64,000 nt of DNA from Salinibacterium sp. NK8237 (GCF_015864955.1 NZ_JADYWE010000002.1:4326-68325); one strand, 5' to 3'. Shown: positions 50,781 through 60,802, counted from the stretch's first letter. The notes: generated from the letters alone by a model not told the origin. Numbers and translations: made by a program.

Positions 50781-51164
50781 TTAGTGCCAGAGCACCGCAA
50801 CGAACACGTTGATGAGCGCGCCCATGCCCGCAAGGTGCAGGAAAGGCAGGGTGGCTTTCTTTTCGCTGGTGCCCGCGCTGAGGGCCTTGGCCTGGCGTGA
50901 GCGCGCAATCATGACGGCGACGAGCACAACGATCGCGAAGATCAGCTTCACGGCGATCTTGGCGTTGTTGACGTCTTCGTCGTTCATTTGCACGAGGCCA
51001 ACAAGGATGAGTCCGGTGACGAGCTGCGTGATGGCACCAATCAGCATCGTGCCCAGTTCAAAACCTTCTTTGCGGCGCAGCTGAAGTGCGAATGATCCAA
51101 TGATCAGAGCGAGCCCCAGAATGTGCAGCGCGAGCACGGTGTGAATGATTGGTTCGAAGTTCAT
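50781..51164 (-). CDS. Four-helix membrane protein of unknown function
   Basis: 127 residues with four hydrophobic segments (about 8-27, 37-60, 68-87, 103-125). Starts MNFEPIIHTVLALHILGLAL; ends in LLINVFVAVLWH-like hydrophobic tail (ALINVFVAVLWH). No catalytic motif seen. Downstream of, and co-oriented with, a CDF exporter with an 18-bp gap, so they may be co-transcribed. Confidence 0.7.
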   Translation of the reverse strand: MNFEPIIHTVLALHILGLALIIGSFALQLRRKEGFELGTMLIGAITQLVTGLILVGLVQMNDEDVNNAKIAVKLIFAIVVLVAVMIARSRQAKALSAGTSEKKATLPFLHLAGMGALINVFVAVLWH

Positions 51165-51182
51165 GGTGTCGGGTTCTTTCTG

Positions 51183-52145
51183 CTAATCATTTCCCACGAT
51201 GACGATTGCGTCTGTGGGTGGTGCGGCTTCGGGCGGACGACGGTAGACGTCGGGCTCGATGTAGATGACGCGCGCCATGGGCTCGGCCTCACGAATGTCT
51301 CGTTCGACACTATCGATGCTGGCAGCCACGTCGCTCACCCGCGTCTGCGCTCCGAAGTCGATCTTGGCCGCAACCATGAGTTCTTCTGGCCCGAGGTAGA
51401 GCGTCTTCATGTGGATGAGCGAGCGCACGTCGGGGTGGGCGTTGATGGTGTCGCGGATGAGGTTGCGCTGCTTCGTGGTTGCACCTTCGCCGACGAGCAG
51501 GCTCTTCGTTTCGATGCCGAGGACGATCGCAACGAGAATCAGCAAGATGCCGATGGCGATCGTGCCGATGGCATCCCAGAGGGAATCGCCGGTGACAATC
51601 GTGAGGCCAACGCCGAAGAGGGCGAGAACGAGACCGAGAAGGGCGGCAACGTCTTCGAGCAGCACGACGGGCAGCTCGGGGGCCTTCGCGTGACGGATAA
51701 ACGAAATCCAGCTTTGCTTGCCTCGAACGAGGTTCGACTCCTTCACGGCGGTGCGCAGCGAGAAGCCTTCCAGCCCGATGGCAATCAACAGCACCGTGAT
51801 CGGCAACCACGCTTGCTCAAGCTGGTGCGGGTCTTGCACTTTGTTGATGCCCTCGTAGAGCGAGAACACGCCACCGACCGAGAACAGAATGATCGAAACA
51901 ACAAAGGCATAGACGTAGCGCTCGCGACCGTAGCCGAACGGATGCTCGGCATCCGCGTGCTTCTTGGCTTGCTTGCCGCCCAGCAGCAGAAGACCCTGGT
52001 TGCCGGAATCGGCGAGTGAGTGAACGCTCTCGGCAAGCATCGAACTGGATCCCGAAACGAGGAAGGCAACGAATTTGGTAACCGCAATTCCTGCGTTTGC
52101 CAACAGTGCCGCAACGATTGCTTTATTTCCGCCTGACGCGCTCAT
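51183..52145 (-). CDS. Cation diffusion facilitator (CDF) metal exporter
   Basis: 320 residues. Six-helix region with SSSMLAESVHSLADSGNQGLL (the HxxxD metal site; quoted as ESVHSLADSGNQ) and AEHPFGYGRERYVYAF, followed by a cytoplasmic domain. Exports Zn2+, Fe2+, Mn2+ or similar by proton exchange; metal not predictable. Divergent from proC across 23 bp. Confidence 0.9.
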   Translation of the reverse strand: MSASGGNKAIVAALLANAGIAVTKFVAFLVSGSSSMLAESVHSLADSGNQGLLLLGGKQAKKHADAEHPFGYGRERYVYAFVVSIILFSVGGVFSLYEGINKVQDPHQLEQAWLPITVLLIAIGLEGFSLRTAVKESNLVRGKQSWISFIRHAKAPELPVVLLEDVAALLGLVLALFGVGLTIVTGDSLWDAIGTIAIGILLILVAIVLGIETKSLLVGEGATTKQRNLIRDTINAHPDVRSLIHMKTLYLGPEELMVAAKIDFGAQTRVSDVAASIDSVERDIREAEPMARVIYIEPDVYRRPPEAAPPTDAIVIVGND

Positions 52146-52168
52146 GGCATCAATCCTAGGATGTTCAC

Positions 52169-52996
52169 GTGACTACTTCTCTTCCTAGCATTGCAATTGT
52201 CGGCGCCGGATCAATGGGGGGTGCCATCCTGCAGGGTTTGCTTGACCCCTCGGTGACTGTAAGCGGGGGCATCCGCGTAACAAATCGCACCGAAGCTAAG
52301 GCTGCTGTGGTGCGTTCTGAGGGCGTGGAGTCCTTTGCGCTGGAGAATACTCCTGATGGCAATGCGCGCGCTGTGAAGGGGGCAAAGGTCGTGATGCTGG
52401 GGGTAAAGCCCGCCATGATCCCCGACACCCTTACCGCCCTCGCCCCATTCTTGGAACCCGATGCGATCATCATCAGCGTTGCTGCCGGTGTCACAACAGC
52501 TCGGATGGAAGGCATCGTCGACAACGTCGTGTTGCGTGCCATGCCCAACACTCCCGCTATCGTCGGCAAGGCCGTGACCGGACTCAGCGCTGGGTCGCGC
52601 GCCACCGCGGATGACCTCGCTCTCGGCCGCGCCGTGTTCGAAACCGTCGGCACCGTCGTCGAGACGCCCGAATCGCAGATTGATGCGCTCAGCACCATCT
52701 CGGGTTCCGGCCCGGCCTACGTGTTCTTGATTCTCGAAGAGTTTGCTCGCACCGCTGTCGACATGGGCTTCACCCCCGAGCAGGCACTTACCTTGGTAGC
52801 CGGAACGTTTGAAGGATCGCTGGCGTTGCTGGCGTCATCCGACAGTTCTCCGGCGCAACTGCGTAAGCAGGTTACGAGTCCCAAGGGCACGACCGAGCGT
52901 GCGGTTGAACAGCTGCAAGCTGCCGATCTGAAGACGATTTTCGACAAGGCGACCGCTGCGGCGCTCGCCCGGGCCACGGAGCTCGCTGCCGGCTAA
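52169..52996 (+). CDS. proC: Pyrroline-5-carboxylate reductase
   Basis: Final step of proline synthesis. 275 residues, GTG start. Rossmann motif IVGAGSMGGAILQGL, then RAMPNTPAIVGKAVTGLS and the C-terminal signature STISGSGPAYVFLILEEF. All landmarks intact. Confidence 0.95.
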   Translation: MTTSLPSIAIVGAGSMGGAILQGLLDPSVTVSGGIRVTNRTEAKAAVVRSEGVESFALENTPDGNARAVKGAKVVMLGVKPAMIPDTLTALAPFLEPDAIIISVAAGVTTARMEGIVDNVVLRAMPNTPAIVGKAVTGLSAGSRATADDLALGRAVFETVGTVVETPESQIDALSTISGSGPAYVFLILEEFARTAVDMGFTPEQALTLVAGTFEGSLALLASSDSSPAQLRKQVTSPKGTTERAVEQLQAADLKTIFDKATAAALARATELAAG

Positions 52997-53074
52997 TCGC
53001 TCTTACCTGTTCGCGCCGGCCCATTCGCGCGGCCCCATTCGTGCCGCCTTGCGCATGCGGCTGCGCGACCGCTT

Positions 53075-54322
53075 TTAGAAGCGGCCGTGCAGCGCGCGCG
53101 AACGACGAGACATCGAGTCAATGATCACGGCGAGCAGCAACACCGCTCCCGTAACCATGTAGCGAACCGAGGAGTCGAGACTCAGCAGCGTGAGGCCGCT
53201 TGAGATCGACTGAATGACGACAATGCCGAGCAGTGCAGACCAGGCGCTTCCGCGACCGCCGAAGAGGCTTGCCCCGCCGATCACGGCTGCTGCAATGGCA
53301 GTGAGGTTGGTATCGCCCCCGCCGCTGCTCTGGTTGGCGGCGGCAAGCCGTGATGCGGCCAAGACACCACCAAGAGTGGCGAGCATTGCGCTCACCATAA
53401 ACACCGAAATGTAGACGCGATCAACGCGGATGCCGGCACGCCGGGCTGCTTCAACGTTGCCGCCGATGGCATAAATTGAGCGCCCCCAGCGCGTGCGCTT
53501 GAGCGCAAAGTTGACGGCCGTCACGAGCACGACAAAGAGCAGGAACATGAGGCCGATGCCGCGGTCGGTGTTGAGATACCAGGTTCCCAACAGGAGCGCG
53601 ACGAGCATGAGCCCGCCGCGAAGCAGGATCGCGGTGCGCGATTCGGGCAGCAGGCCAGCGCGGATGCGGCGGTTGGCCAACGACAGATGGCCACCAACAT
53701 AGGCGAGGGTTGCCAGCCCGACGAGCACGTAGGAGAGCCACGCAGGCAGGAACATCAGTTGCGCGAACTGCACGATCCACGAATCGAAGGGGATATTGAT
53801 CGAGCCGAGCTTGCCGAGCACCCACAGTTGCAGCCCGAGCACGCCGAGCAGGCCCGCGAGGGTGATGACGAAGCTGGGAACCCCGAAGCGGGTCAGCAAG
53901 AACCCGTAGAACCATCCGAAGAGTGCACCAGCGGCGAGCGCGCCAAGAATCGCGAATGGCAGCGGCCAGTTCAGCTGGGTGAACGTGACCGCCAGAATCG
54001 CGGCCGCGAGTCCGGAGAGCGAACCGACCGAGAGGTCGATTTGGGCGAGCAGCAACACGAGCACTACACCGAGCGCGATCGTGCCGAGCGCGGCGGATTG
54101 CATCGCCAAGTTCACGAGGTTGGCGCTCGACAAGAAGGTGGGGTTCAGGATCTGGAAGATGGTCCAGATGAGGGCAAGACCCACGACAACGGGAATCGCA
54201 CCGAGGTCGCCTCCTCGCACGCGTGACCGGAACGCGGCCCAAGATTCTGCGATTCCTGAGGCTGGCGGAAGTTCGACCGCGGGGGTGTTGTTCGTGGGCG
54301 GTTGCGTGTCGGAGGCGCTCAT
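53075..54322 (-). CDS. Sugar ABC importer permease (XylH-like)
   Basis: 415 residues with 10-12 helices, RbsC/XylH family. SANLVNLAMQSAALGTIALG, IDLSVGSLSGLAAAI, FGVPSFVITLAGLLG, and GGNVEAARRAGIRVDRV are typical. Overlaps the ATPase gene by 4 bp. Xylose is a guess based on the family and ROK regulator. Confidence 0.88.
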   Translation of the reverse strand: MSASDTQPPTNNTPAVELPPASGIAESWAAFRSRVRGGDLGAIPVVVGLALIWTIFQILNPTFLSSANLVNLAMQSAALGTIALGVVLVLLLAQIDLSVGSLSGLAAAILAVTFTQLNWPLPFAILGALAAGALFGWFYGFLLTRFGVPSFVITLAGLLGVLGLQLWVLGKLGSINIPFDSWIVQFAQLMFLPAWLSYVLVGLATLAYVGGHLSLANRRIRAGLLPESRTAILLRGGLMLVALLLGTWYLNTDRGIGLMFLLFVVLVTAVNFALKRTRWGRSIYAIGGNVEAARRAGIRVDRVYISVFMVSAMLATLGGVLAASRLAAANQSSGGGDTNLTAIAAAVIGGASLFGGRGSAWSALLGIVVIQSISSGLTLLSLDSSVRYMVTGAVLLLAVIIDSMSRRSRALHGRF

Positions 54323-55143
54323 GAGCTGAGTCCTTCCTTGCTGCGGGTGAAGGTCGCGCCGGTCAGGCCAGCGCGCCGGCTCACCGCGTTATCCGTTGCG
54401 CCCGTAATCGCCGCGATAATGTCTTCGTACGTCACGTCGGCCACCGCGAAGTCACCGTTATTGCGTCCAAGACGCAGCACGACAACGCGATCCGCGACAG
54501 CCTGCACATCGGCCATGTTGTGGCTAACTAAGACAATGCCGTGGCCGCGCTCGCGGAGGTGCTCAATAAGATTCAACACCTCGGCAGTTTGAGCGACGCC
54601 GAGGGCGGCGGTGGGCTCATCCAACACCACAATCGACGGATTGCCGATGAGCGAACGCGCAATGGCAACGGTCTGGCGTTGCCCGCCCGAAAGTCCAGCT
54701 ACGGGAGTGCGCACGGAAGGGATCTTGGCCGACAGCTGCCGCAAGAGCGCCCAGGTCTGCTGCTCCATCTCGACCTCGTCGAGCGCCCCGGAGCCCAGCT
54801 CGCGGCCCAAGAACAGGTTCGACACCACATCGAGGTTGTCGCACAGCGCCAAATCTTGAAAGACCGTTGCGATACCGAGGTCGCGGGCATCCGTCGGGTT
54901 CGCCAACGACACTTCGTCGCCGCGATACGAAATAGTGCCCGAAGTGGCCGGATGCACGCCCGCGAGCACCTTCACGAGCGTCGACTTTCCCGCACCGTTG
55001 TCGCCGACGATCGCCACGACCTCGCCGGGATAAATGTCGAGCGACACATCGCTCAGCGCCTCGATCGCACCGAACTGCTTGCTGATTCCACGCAGTGAAA
55101 GGATCGGCTCATCGTCTGAGGTGGCCGGAGTGACATCAGTCAT
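54319..55143 (-). CDS. Sugar ABC importer ATPase (XylG-like, single cassette)
   Basis: 274 residues: only one nucleotide-binding cassette, whereas RbsA/XylG usually carry two. Walker A GDNGAGKSTLVK, signature LSGGQRQTVAIARSL, Walker B IVVLDEPTAALG, switch LVSHNMADV. Probably works as a homodimer (FrcA-like). Confidence 0.88.
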   Translation of the reverse strand: MTDVTPATSDDEPILSLRGISKQFGAIEALSDVSLDIYPGEVVAIVGDNGAGKSTLVKVLAGVHPATSGTISYRGDEVSLANPTDARDLGIATVFQDLALCDNLDVVSNLFLGRELGSGALDEVEMEQQTWALLRQLSAKIPSVRTPVAGLSGGQRQTVAIARSLIGNPSIVVLDEPTAALGVAQTAEVLNLIEHLRERGHGIVLVSHNMADVQAVADRVVVLRLGRNNGDFAVADVTYEDIIAAITGATDNAVSRRAGLTGATFTRSKEGLSS

Positions 55144-55191
55144 TGTGGCTCTCTTCCTTGAGTTCGTTGACCGTGCTGGTGTCGTGGGGCA

Positions 55192-56268
55192 TTACTGAAT
55201 CCCCGCCGCCGCACAGGCTTGGGCGTATTCGGCCGTGCAAATCTGCTCAACGCTATAAAAACCATCCGCGACGACGGTCTCCATGATGTTGTCGATCGTC
55301 ACGATCACGGGAGTCAGCAGCGTTGTCGGAACGCCGTTGGTTTCTTCGCTTTGCCCCACAAGTTGCTTGCCGTCGAGCAGCGCCACCGCGTGCGTCGCCG
55401 CGATCTCAGCCTCGCGCTTCAGATCCTTGTAGACGGTCATGTACTGGTCGCCGCTCACAATGCGTTGAATGGCGGTGAGTTCGGCATCCTGACCGGTGAC
55501 GGGTGGCAGCGGGGCCACCCCGCCAGCCTTGAGCGCAGCGATCGCTCCGCCAGCCGTTGCGTCGTTGGCGGCATAGACACCGATGAGGCTGTCGCCGAAC
55601 TGGGTGACTTGGCTCGCCATCCACTCCTGGGCCTTGTCTGGGCTCCAGTCGGGAGTGTCGAATTCGGCGACGACGGTATAGGCGCTGCCGTCGATCACGC
55701 TGTGCGCGCCCTTCTTGAACAGGCGCGAATTGTTGTCGGTGGGGGAGCCGTTGATCATCACAATGTTGCCCTCGGAGTAACCCTCCTCGGCGAGGCGCTC
55801 GACGAGAGCTTTGCCCTGCAGCGCTCCGACCTCTTCGTTATCGAACGACACCCAGAAAGCCAACTCGGGGCTGCCAATCAGGCGGTCGTACGAAATCACG
55901 GGAACCTTGTAGGACTGGGCCGTCGCCACGATTGTCACCGCCGCCGAAGAATCAACGGGGTCGAGCACGAGCACGCTAATGCCCTGAGCAAAAGCCGACT
56001 CCGCCTGCTGTTGCTGCTTCGCCGGGTCCTGATCGGCATTCGCATAAATCACGTCGCACTCGGGGCACAGCTCAGCAACTTTGGCCTCGAAGAACGGGCG
56101 ATCGTAAGCCTCGTACCGCGCCGTCTTCGACTCCGGCAGCAGCAGCGCAATCGTGCGCGAACCATCGCTCGAAGCGCCGGACGTCATCAAGGCGCAGCCA
56201 CCCAGAGCGAGCACCGCCACAAGCGCAAGAGCGATCAGTCGCATCATTCGTGCACGGACGGATGTCAC
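55192..56268 (-). CDS. Sugar ABC importer substrate-binding lipoprotein (XylF-like)
   Basis: 358 residues. GTG start overlapping the ROK stop by 4 bp. Lipobox LALGGC. Periplasmic-binding-1 family features: LLLPESKTARYEAYDRPFFE, VLVLDPVDSSAAVTIV, SYDRLIGSPELAFWVSFDNE and VYAANDATAGGAIAAL, which resemble XylF/ChvE. Sugar identity unproven. Confidence 0.88.
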   Translation of the reverse strand: MTSVRARMMRLIALALVAVLALGGCALMTSGASSDGSRTIALLLPESKTARYEAYDRPFFEAKVAELCPECDVIYANADQDPAKQQQQAESAFAQGISVLVLDPVDSSAAVTIVATAQSYKVPVISYDRLIGSPELAFWVSFDNEEVGALQGKALVERLAEEGYSEGNIVMINGSPTDNNSRLFKKGAHSVIDGSAYTVVAEFDTPDWSPDKAQEWMASQVTQFGDSLIGVYAANDATAGGAIAALKAGGVAPLPPVTGQDAELTAIQRIVSGDQYMTVYKDLKREAEIAATHAVALLDGKQLVGQSEETNGVPTTLLTPVIVTIDNIMETVVADGFYSVEQICTAEYAQACAAAGIQ

Positions 56269-57473
56269 GAAGCCTCCGCCTCGGCAGGTTCAGCACTCAA
56301 CGTGGCATCAGCACCAATCGTGAGTTGATCAATCGCAAAAGCGATCGACCCCAAGAGTTCGCTGCGCGGCCCCAGTTGGCTCTGCACCAGATCGGCAGCT
56401 TGCCCCGAACCCACGATGACCGAACGCTCCATCGCGTGCCGCATCGGGCCCAATAATAGCTCGCCAGCCTGCGAGAGCTCGCCGCCCACCGCAATGCGCT
56501 CCGGGTCAAACACGTTGCTGAGGTTGCCCGCTGCGATGCCGAGATGGCGTCCAGCGTCGGCAATAGCCCGGATGCACGCGTTATCCCCAGCGATTGCGCG
56601 AACAACCACATCGTGAAGCTTGAGACCGCGACGGCCAGTGCGCACCGACTCAACGATGGCCTGACCACCGGCGAGAGTTTCGAGGCATCCACGGTTTCCG
56701 CAGCGGCAGAGCGCGCCATCTTCGTCGAGAACCATGTGACCGAATTCACCGGCTGTGCCGTGGTGGCCGCGGAACACCGCCCCGTTCAGGATGAGGCCAG
56801 CACCAATACCGTCGTCGATGCTGACATAGAGAGAGTTGGGCTTGCCGCGTAATGCGCCTGTGCGGTACTCGGCCAGCGCGCCCATGTTGGCGTTGTTGTC
56901 GACGTACACCGGGCTATTGAGCCGGATGCCGAGAGACTCTGCAACGGGAACACCGTCCCAGCCGCGCATGATCCCCGTGCGCGAAATGATGCCGGTTGAC
57001 TGATCCATGGGCGCGGGCATCGCGAGGCCAACCGCAAGGATCTCGTCGTGAGTGGCATCGACTGACTCGAGCATGTCTGTGATGAGTTGGGCAGCGCGAT
57101 TGAGTTCGTTGTCGGCGCGATGGTCTTTCGCGAGCGGCATGTGGTGCTCAGCGACGACAGTGTGCGCGACATCGGAAAGTGCAACGCGCATGTGGCGTTC
57201 GGAGAAGTGCACGCCGGCGACGAGGCCAAGGGCGCGAGCAAGAGTGATCTGATGAGCGCGACGGCCACTGCGCGTGCTCATCGTGGTCGCGAGCACTCCG
57301 GCGGTGACGAGCTCTTTGACAATGTTGGAGACCGTGGCGGGCGAAAGCCCCGTTACCCCGGCCAACTCGATCTGCGTGAGGCCACCATGGTGCTTCACCG
57401 CGTCGACTATGCGAGCGCGGTTAGCTTCGCGGAGCGAAGTTTGCGACCCCGGGGTCGCCCGTTTTTTGCTCAC
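56265..57473 (-). CDS. ROK-family transcription regulator (XylR-like)
   Basis: 402 residues. HTH (about 20-62: TQIELAGVTGLSPATVSNIVK) and ROK sugar-kinase-like domain with Zn motif CRCGNRGCLETLAGG. First gene of the operon with the sugar importer, so it probably senses the imported sugar. GTG start. Confidence 0.92.
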   Translation of the reverse strand: MSKKRATPGSQTSLREANRARIVDAVKHHGGLTQIELAGVTGLSPATVSNIVKELVTAGVLATTMSTRSGRRAHQITLARALGLVAGVHFSERHMRVALSDVAHTVVAEHHMPLAKDHRADNELNRAAQLITDMLESVDATHDEILAVGLAMPAPMDQSTGIISRTGIMRGWDGVPVAESLGIRLNSPVYVDNNANMGALAEYRTGALRGKPNSLYVSIDDGIGAGLILNGAVFRGHHGTAGEFGHMVLDEDGALCRCGNRGCLETLAGGQAIVESVRTGRRGLKLHDVVVRAIAGDNACIRAIADAGRHLGIAAGNLSNVFDPERIAVGGELSQAGELLLGPMRHAMERSVIVGSGQAADLVQSQLGPRSELLGSIAFAIDQLTIGADATLSAEPAEAEAS

Positions 57474-57523
57474 GGAATCAAGATACAGGTAGCGGGTGCG
57501 CGCAGATCAGTCCACGAACGGGG

Positions 57524-58195
57524 CTACGTTGCGAGTGTCGCGAACTTTTCGATGTCGACAGAGTTGCCGCTGACGATCACGAGGTCGTGATTCGAGATCA
57601 CCGTCTCGGGCGTTGCGTAGGTAAATTCCTTACCGGGCGACTTCACTCCGACCACCGTGATTCCATACTTGCGGCGCACTTGCGACTCGCTCAGCGGCAA
57701 ACCGCGGATGGGCTTCGGCGGGTACATCTTCACGATGGCGAAGTCGTCATCGAACTCGATGAAGTCGATCATCCGGCCCGAAACCAGGTGAGCGACGCGC
57801 TCGCCGGCTTCTGCCTCAGGGTAGATCACGTGGTTGGCGCCGATGCGGTTGAGGATCTTGCCGTGGGAGCGGCTGATCGCTTTCGCCCAGATTTGCGGAA
57901 TCTTGAGGTCAACGAGGTTGGCCGTAATGAGCACGCTGGCTTCGATCGATGAGCCGACAGCCACGACGGCGATCGAGAAGTCTTGCGCGCCGATCTGCTG
58001 CAGAGCGTCGAGGCTGCGAGCATCCGTCTGCACGGCGTGAGTGACGCGCTCCGACCATTTTTGTACGAGGCTGAGGTCAGCATCGATCGCTAGAACTTCG
58101 CGGTCGAGGCGCTGAAGTTGACCGGCAGTGGCCGCACCGAAGCGACCGAGCCCGATTACTAGCACCGGGGCATTGTGTGCGATCTTGTCAACCAA
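57524..58195 (-). CDS. trkA: Potassium-uptake regulatory protein (TrkA/KtrA, RCK)
   Basis: 223 residues. TTG start at 58195 overlaps the TrkH stop by 8 bp. RCK_N Rossmann motif VLVIGLGRFGAATAGQL and RCK_C domain (about 140-220). Forms the cytoplasmic nucleotide-binding ring that gates TrkH. The longer in-frame ORF upstream is antisense-like and rejected; 223 residues fits KtrA. Confidence 0.9.
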   Translation of the reverse strand: MVDKIAHNAPVLVIGLGRFGAATAGQLQRLDREVLAIDADLSLVQKWSERVTHAVQTDARSLDALQQIGAQDFSIAVVAVGSSIEASVLITANLVDLKIPQIWAKAISRSHGKILNRIGANHVIYPEAEAGERVAHLVSGRMIDFIEFDDDFAIVKMYPPKPIRGLPLSESQVRRKYGITVVGVKSPGKEFTYATPETVISNHDLVIVSGNSVDIEKFATLAT

Positions 58196-59627
58196 CGATG
58201 GGCCTCTCTTCTGCTCTCGTGAACAATTGACGGCGCTGACTGGCCGCAAGGGCTGCCGCCAGCGTAACCGTTCCCACTCGTCCAGCCCACATTGTGGCGG
58301 CGAGGATGTACTTGCCGCCATCGGGCAGCGTTTCGGTGAGTCCGGTCGAGAGCCCACACGTGGCAAAGGCCGAAATCACGTCAAAGAGCACCCTGTCGAG
58401 GGGCTCCTTGGTTATCTGCAAGATAGCGATGGTCGAGATGGCGACGATCGTTGCGCCCCATAGCGTGACGCTAACGGCGAGGCGAAGGACGTCGGTGGGG
58501 ATGCGACGCTCGAAGGCGTGCATGTCGTTGTCACCGCGAGCTTCGGCGAGGGCTGCCAAGAACAGCACGGCCAGAGTGGTGACTTTGATTCCGCCCGCGG
58601 TGGAGGCAGAGCCGCCGCCCACAAACATCAGCATGTCGAAGACGAGCAGCGTCGATCCATTGAGCTCATTGATATCGATGGTGGAGAACCCACCCGAGCG
58701 CGTCATGGTCGATAAGAAAGTGGATGTCAGGGGTCTCGAAATCAGGCTCTGCCCACCGATGGTGTTGGTGTTGTTCCACTCCAAAATGAGCACCGCTAGA
58801 GCACCGAGGAAGATCAGCAGAACCGTTGTAAAGAGGGTGAGGCGTGCGTGAACCGAGAGGCGGGCGCCGTCTTTGAGGTTGCGCACTACCGCAAAGATCA
58901 CCGGGAAGCCGAGGCTTCCGAGGAACACACCGACGCCGATCGCTCCGAGCATCCATGGGTCTTGAGCGAAGGCTTCCATGCCGCTCACTGCAGGCACGAA
59001 ACCAGTGTTAGTGAAGGCGGATGCCGCGAAGTAGAAGCCTTGCCAAATGGCGGGCCACACGTCGTAACCCTCCACGAGCAATCGCGGGATGATCACAAGC
59101 GAAAGCACGATTTCAATGGCCAGCGCGCTGATCGCGACTGTCGCGAGAAGACCACCGATCTCGCCAAGCCGAATGGCCTGTGATTCGGAGACAGGGCCGA
59201 CGTGGATGCGCGAGGGGTTGGTGTCGCTGGCAGCGATGAGTCGTTGGCGCAGCCCGAGGCGGCGCGATACGACGAGCCCGAGCATGCTCGCGAGAGTGAG
59301 CACGCCAATTCCGCCGACTTGGAGGCCAACAAGAATGGCCGTGTTGCCGAAGGCTGACCAGTGCGTCGACATATCGACGGTGGTGAGGCCGGTAACGCAG
59401 ATCGCGGAGACGGCGGTGAAGAGTGCGTCGACGAGGGGAGTGGCTTGGCCGTCCCTGGCCGAGATGGGCAAGACGAGAAGTGTCGTGAGTACGACAACGA
59501 GCGCCGAGAAGATCGCGATGGCGAACCGGGCAGGTGTTGCCGCGGCAAAACGATCAATCACGTCGCGAACGCGGGCGAGGATGCTGCGTTCACGAGGGTG
59601 TGCACGCATGGGTGCCCAAGAACTCAT
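58188..59627 (-). CDS. trkH: Potassium-uptake membrane subunit (TrkH/KtrB)
   Basis: 479 residues with repeated pore loops: AVSAICVTGLTTVDMSTH, SAFTNTGFVPAVSG, MTRSGGFSTIDINE and AFATCGLSTGLTE. ATG at 59627 has GGAG about 9 bases upstream. Operon with trkA. Confidence 0.92.
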   Translation of the reverse strand: MSSWAPMRAHPRERSILARVRDVIDRFAAATPARFAIAIFSALVVVLTTLLVLPISARDGQATPLVDALFTAVSAICVTGLTTVDMSTHWSAFGNTAILVGLQVGGIGVLTLASMLGLVVSRRLGLRQRLIAASDTNPSRIHVGPVSESQAIRLGEIGGLLATVAISALAIEIVLSLVIIPRLLVEGYDVWPAIWQGFYFAASAFTNTGFVPAVSGMEAFAQDPWMLGAIGVGVFLGSLGFPVIFAVVRNLKDGARLSVHARLTLFTTVLLIFLGALAVLILEWNNTNTIGGQSLISRPLTSTFLSTMTRSGGFSTIDINELNGSTLLVFDMLMFVGGGSASTAGGIKVTTLAVLFLAALAEARGDNDMHAFERRIPTDVLRLAVSVTLWGATIVAISTIAILQITKEPLDRVLFDVISAFATCGLSTGLTETLPDGGKYILAATMWAGRVGTVTLAAALAASQRRQLFTRAEERPIVG

Positions 59628-59691
59628 AAAATTATCTCCCCACGCACAGGAGGCCATGGTACTACTCAGCAACCCCCGGTACCCTATTGCA

Positions 59692-60174
59692 ATGGCCGAC
59701 ATCTTTGACGTAGTAGCCGATTCGACCCGGCGTAGCCTTTTGACCGTGCTGCTTGAGCAGTACATCGCCTCCGATTCTCCGAGTGGCGAGCTGAGCGTAA
59801 GTGAGATTGTCGAGAAGCTCGATTTGAGTCAGCCGACAGTCTCTAAACACCTCAAGGTGTTGCGTGATCATGGGCTGGTTTCGGTGCGTGAAGATGGACA
59901 GCACCGTTATTACCGCCTTGATTCTTCTCCTCTTGAAGAGGTCGAAGACTGGCTGATTCCGTTCTTGAGCGCAGACTTCCAAGAAGATTTTGACGAGGAA
60001 CTGCTGGAATCGACCGGCGCTTTCTCGGCGTGGTCTGGGGCGGATGTCGGAGACAACTTGGGCCGCCAGGTTGCGGATCGCGCTTATCAGGCTCGCACCG
60101 CGCTCCACGATGTTGCTGAGGCCGCGAAGCACTTCCCTGGCACCGTGCGCTCTCGCATTTTCCGCAAGGAATAA
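59692..60174 (+). CDS. ArsR-family helix-turn-helix regulator
   Basis: 160 residues. HTH_5 fold: VVADSTRRSLLTVLLEQY, LSVSEIVEKLDLSQPTVSKHLKVLRDHGLV, SVREDGQHRYYRLD. No classic Cys metal motif (no ELCVCDL), so it may not sense metal. A long acidic C-terminal extension follows. Divergent from trkH. Confidence 0.88.
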   Translation: MADIFDVVADSTRRSLLTVLLEQYIASDSPSGELSVSEIVEKLDLSQPTVSKHLKVLRDHGLVSVREDGQHRYYRLDSSPLEEVEDWLIPFLSADFQEDFDEELLESTGAFSAWSGADVGDNLGRQVADRAYQARTALHDVAEAAKHFPGTVRSRIFRKE

Positions 60175-60326
60175 GCGCGAGGCGCGCCGGACGAGCGTGT
60201 TTAGGGGTGGACAGCGAGTCACACCAGCCCCTATTGTTACCGATTAGCACTTCAGTCACATGCTGGGTGCTTTGTGCAGTCGCTTTGTGCGTTCTGCAGT
60301 TGGTGAAACTAAAAGGGGCTGGTCCG

Positions 60327-60521
60327 ATGTCACGGGATCTATCTGAGATGCGCTTTCTTACCGTCGCCGAGGTGGCGGACATGATGCGCGTCTCAAACAT
60401 GACCGTGTATCGTCTCGTGCACTCCGGTGAACTGCCGGCTGTTCGCTTTGGTCGTTCATTCCGCATTCCGGAATCGGCTGTGGCGAGTGCTGTTGCGCCC
60501 CCAATCTCTGGGGTTGGATAG
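60327..60521 (+). CDS. BldC-like small MerR-type DNA-binding protein
   Basis: 64 residues. AAAAGGGG precedes the ATG. FLTVAEVADMMRVSNMTVYR followed by SGELPAVRFGRSFRIPESAV is the excisionase/BldC helix-turn-helix core. In Streptomyces BldC controls development; a tiny HTH of this type just upstream of bS22 is common in Actinobacteria. Confidence 0.85.
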   Translation: MSRDLSEMRFLTVAEVADMMRVSNMTVYRLVHSGELPAVRFGRSFRIPESAVASAVAPPISGVG

Positions 60522-60659
60522 CAGCGAATCGTTGCTTCGGGTTCATTCCCAGTTCATCGAGACTTTTTAACCCGCCCCGTGCGGTAAACTCTTCGGGTAT
60601 GTCTTTCCGCGGTTCTGAATCGGACCGGGTCGGTTCGTTCAGAAATCAGTGAGGTTCCT

Positions 60660-60758
60660 ATGGGTTCAGTCATCAAAAAGCGTCGCAAGCGTATGGCAAA
60701 GAAGAAGCACCGCAAGCTGCTTCGTAAGACACGCCACCAGCGTCGCAACAAGAAGTAA
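60660..60758 (+). CDS. 30S ribosomal protein bS22 (AURKAIP1/COX24 family)
   Basis: 32-residue, extremely basic peptide MGSVIKKRRKRMAKKKHRKL then LRKTRHQRRNKK. Matches the actinobacterial small-subunit protein first seen in mycobacterial ribosomes. GAGG lies 7 bases before the ATG. Confidence 0.93.
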   Translation: MGSVIKKRRKRMAKKKHRKLLRKTRHQRRNKK

Positions 60759-60802
60759 CTAGTCCCAATGACTAGTGGCCGTCTTTCGAGTCGGTCATAA
60801 CA

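Noticed and set aside
59089..59691. Long N-terminal extension of the ArsR gene
   Set aside because: Antisense to trkH and without domain; the HTH protein starts naturally at MADIFDVVAD (59692).
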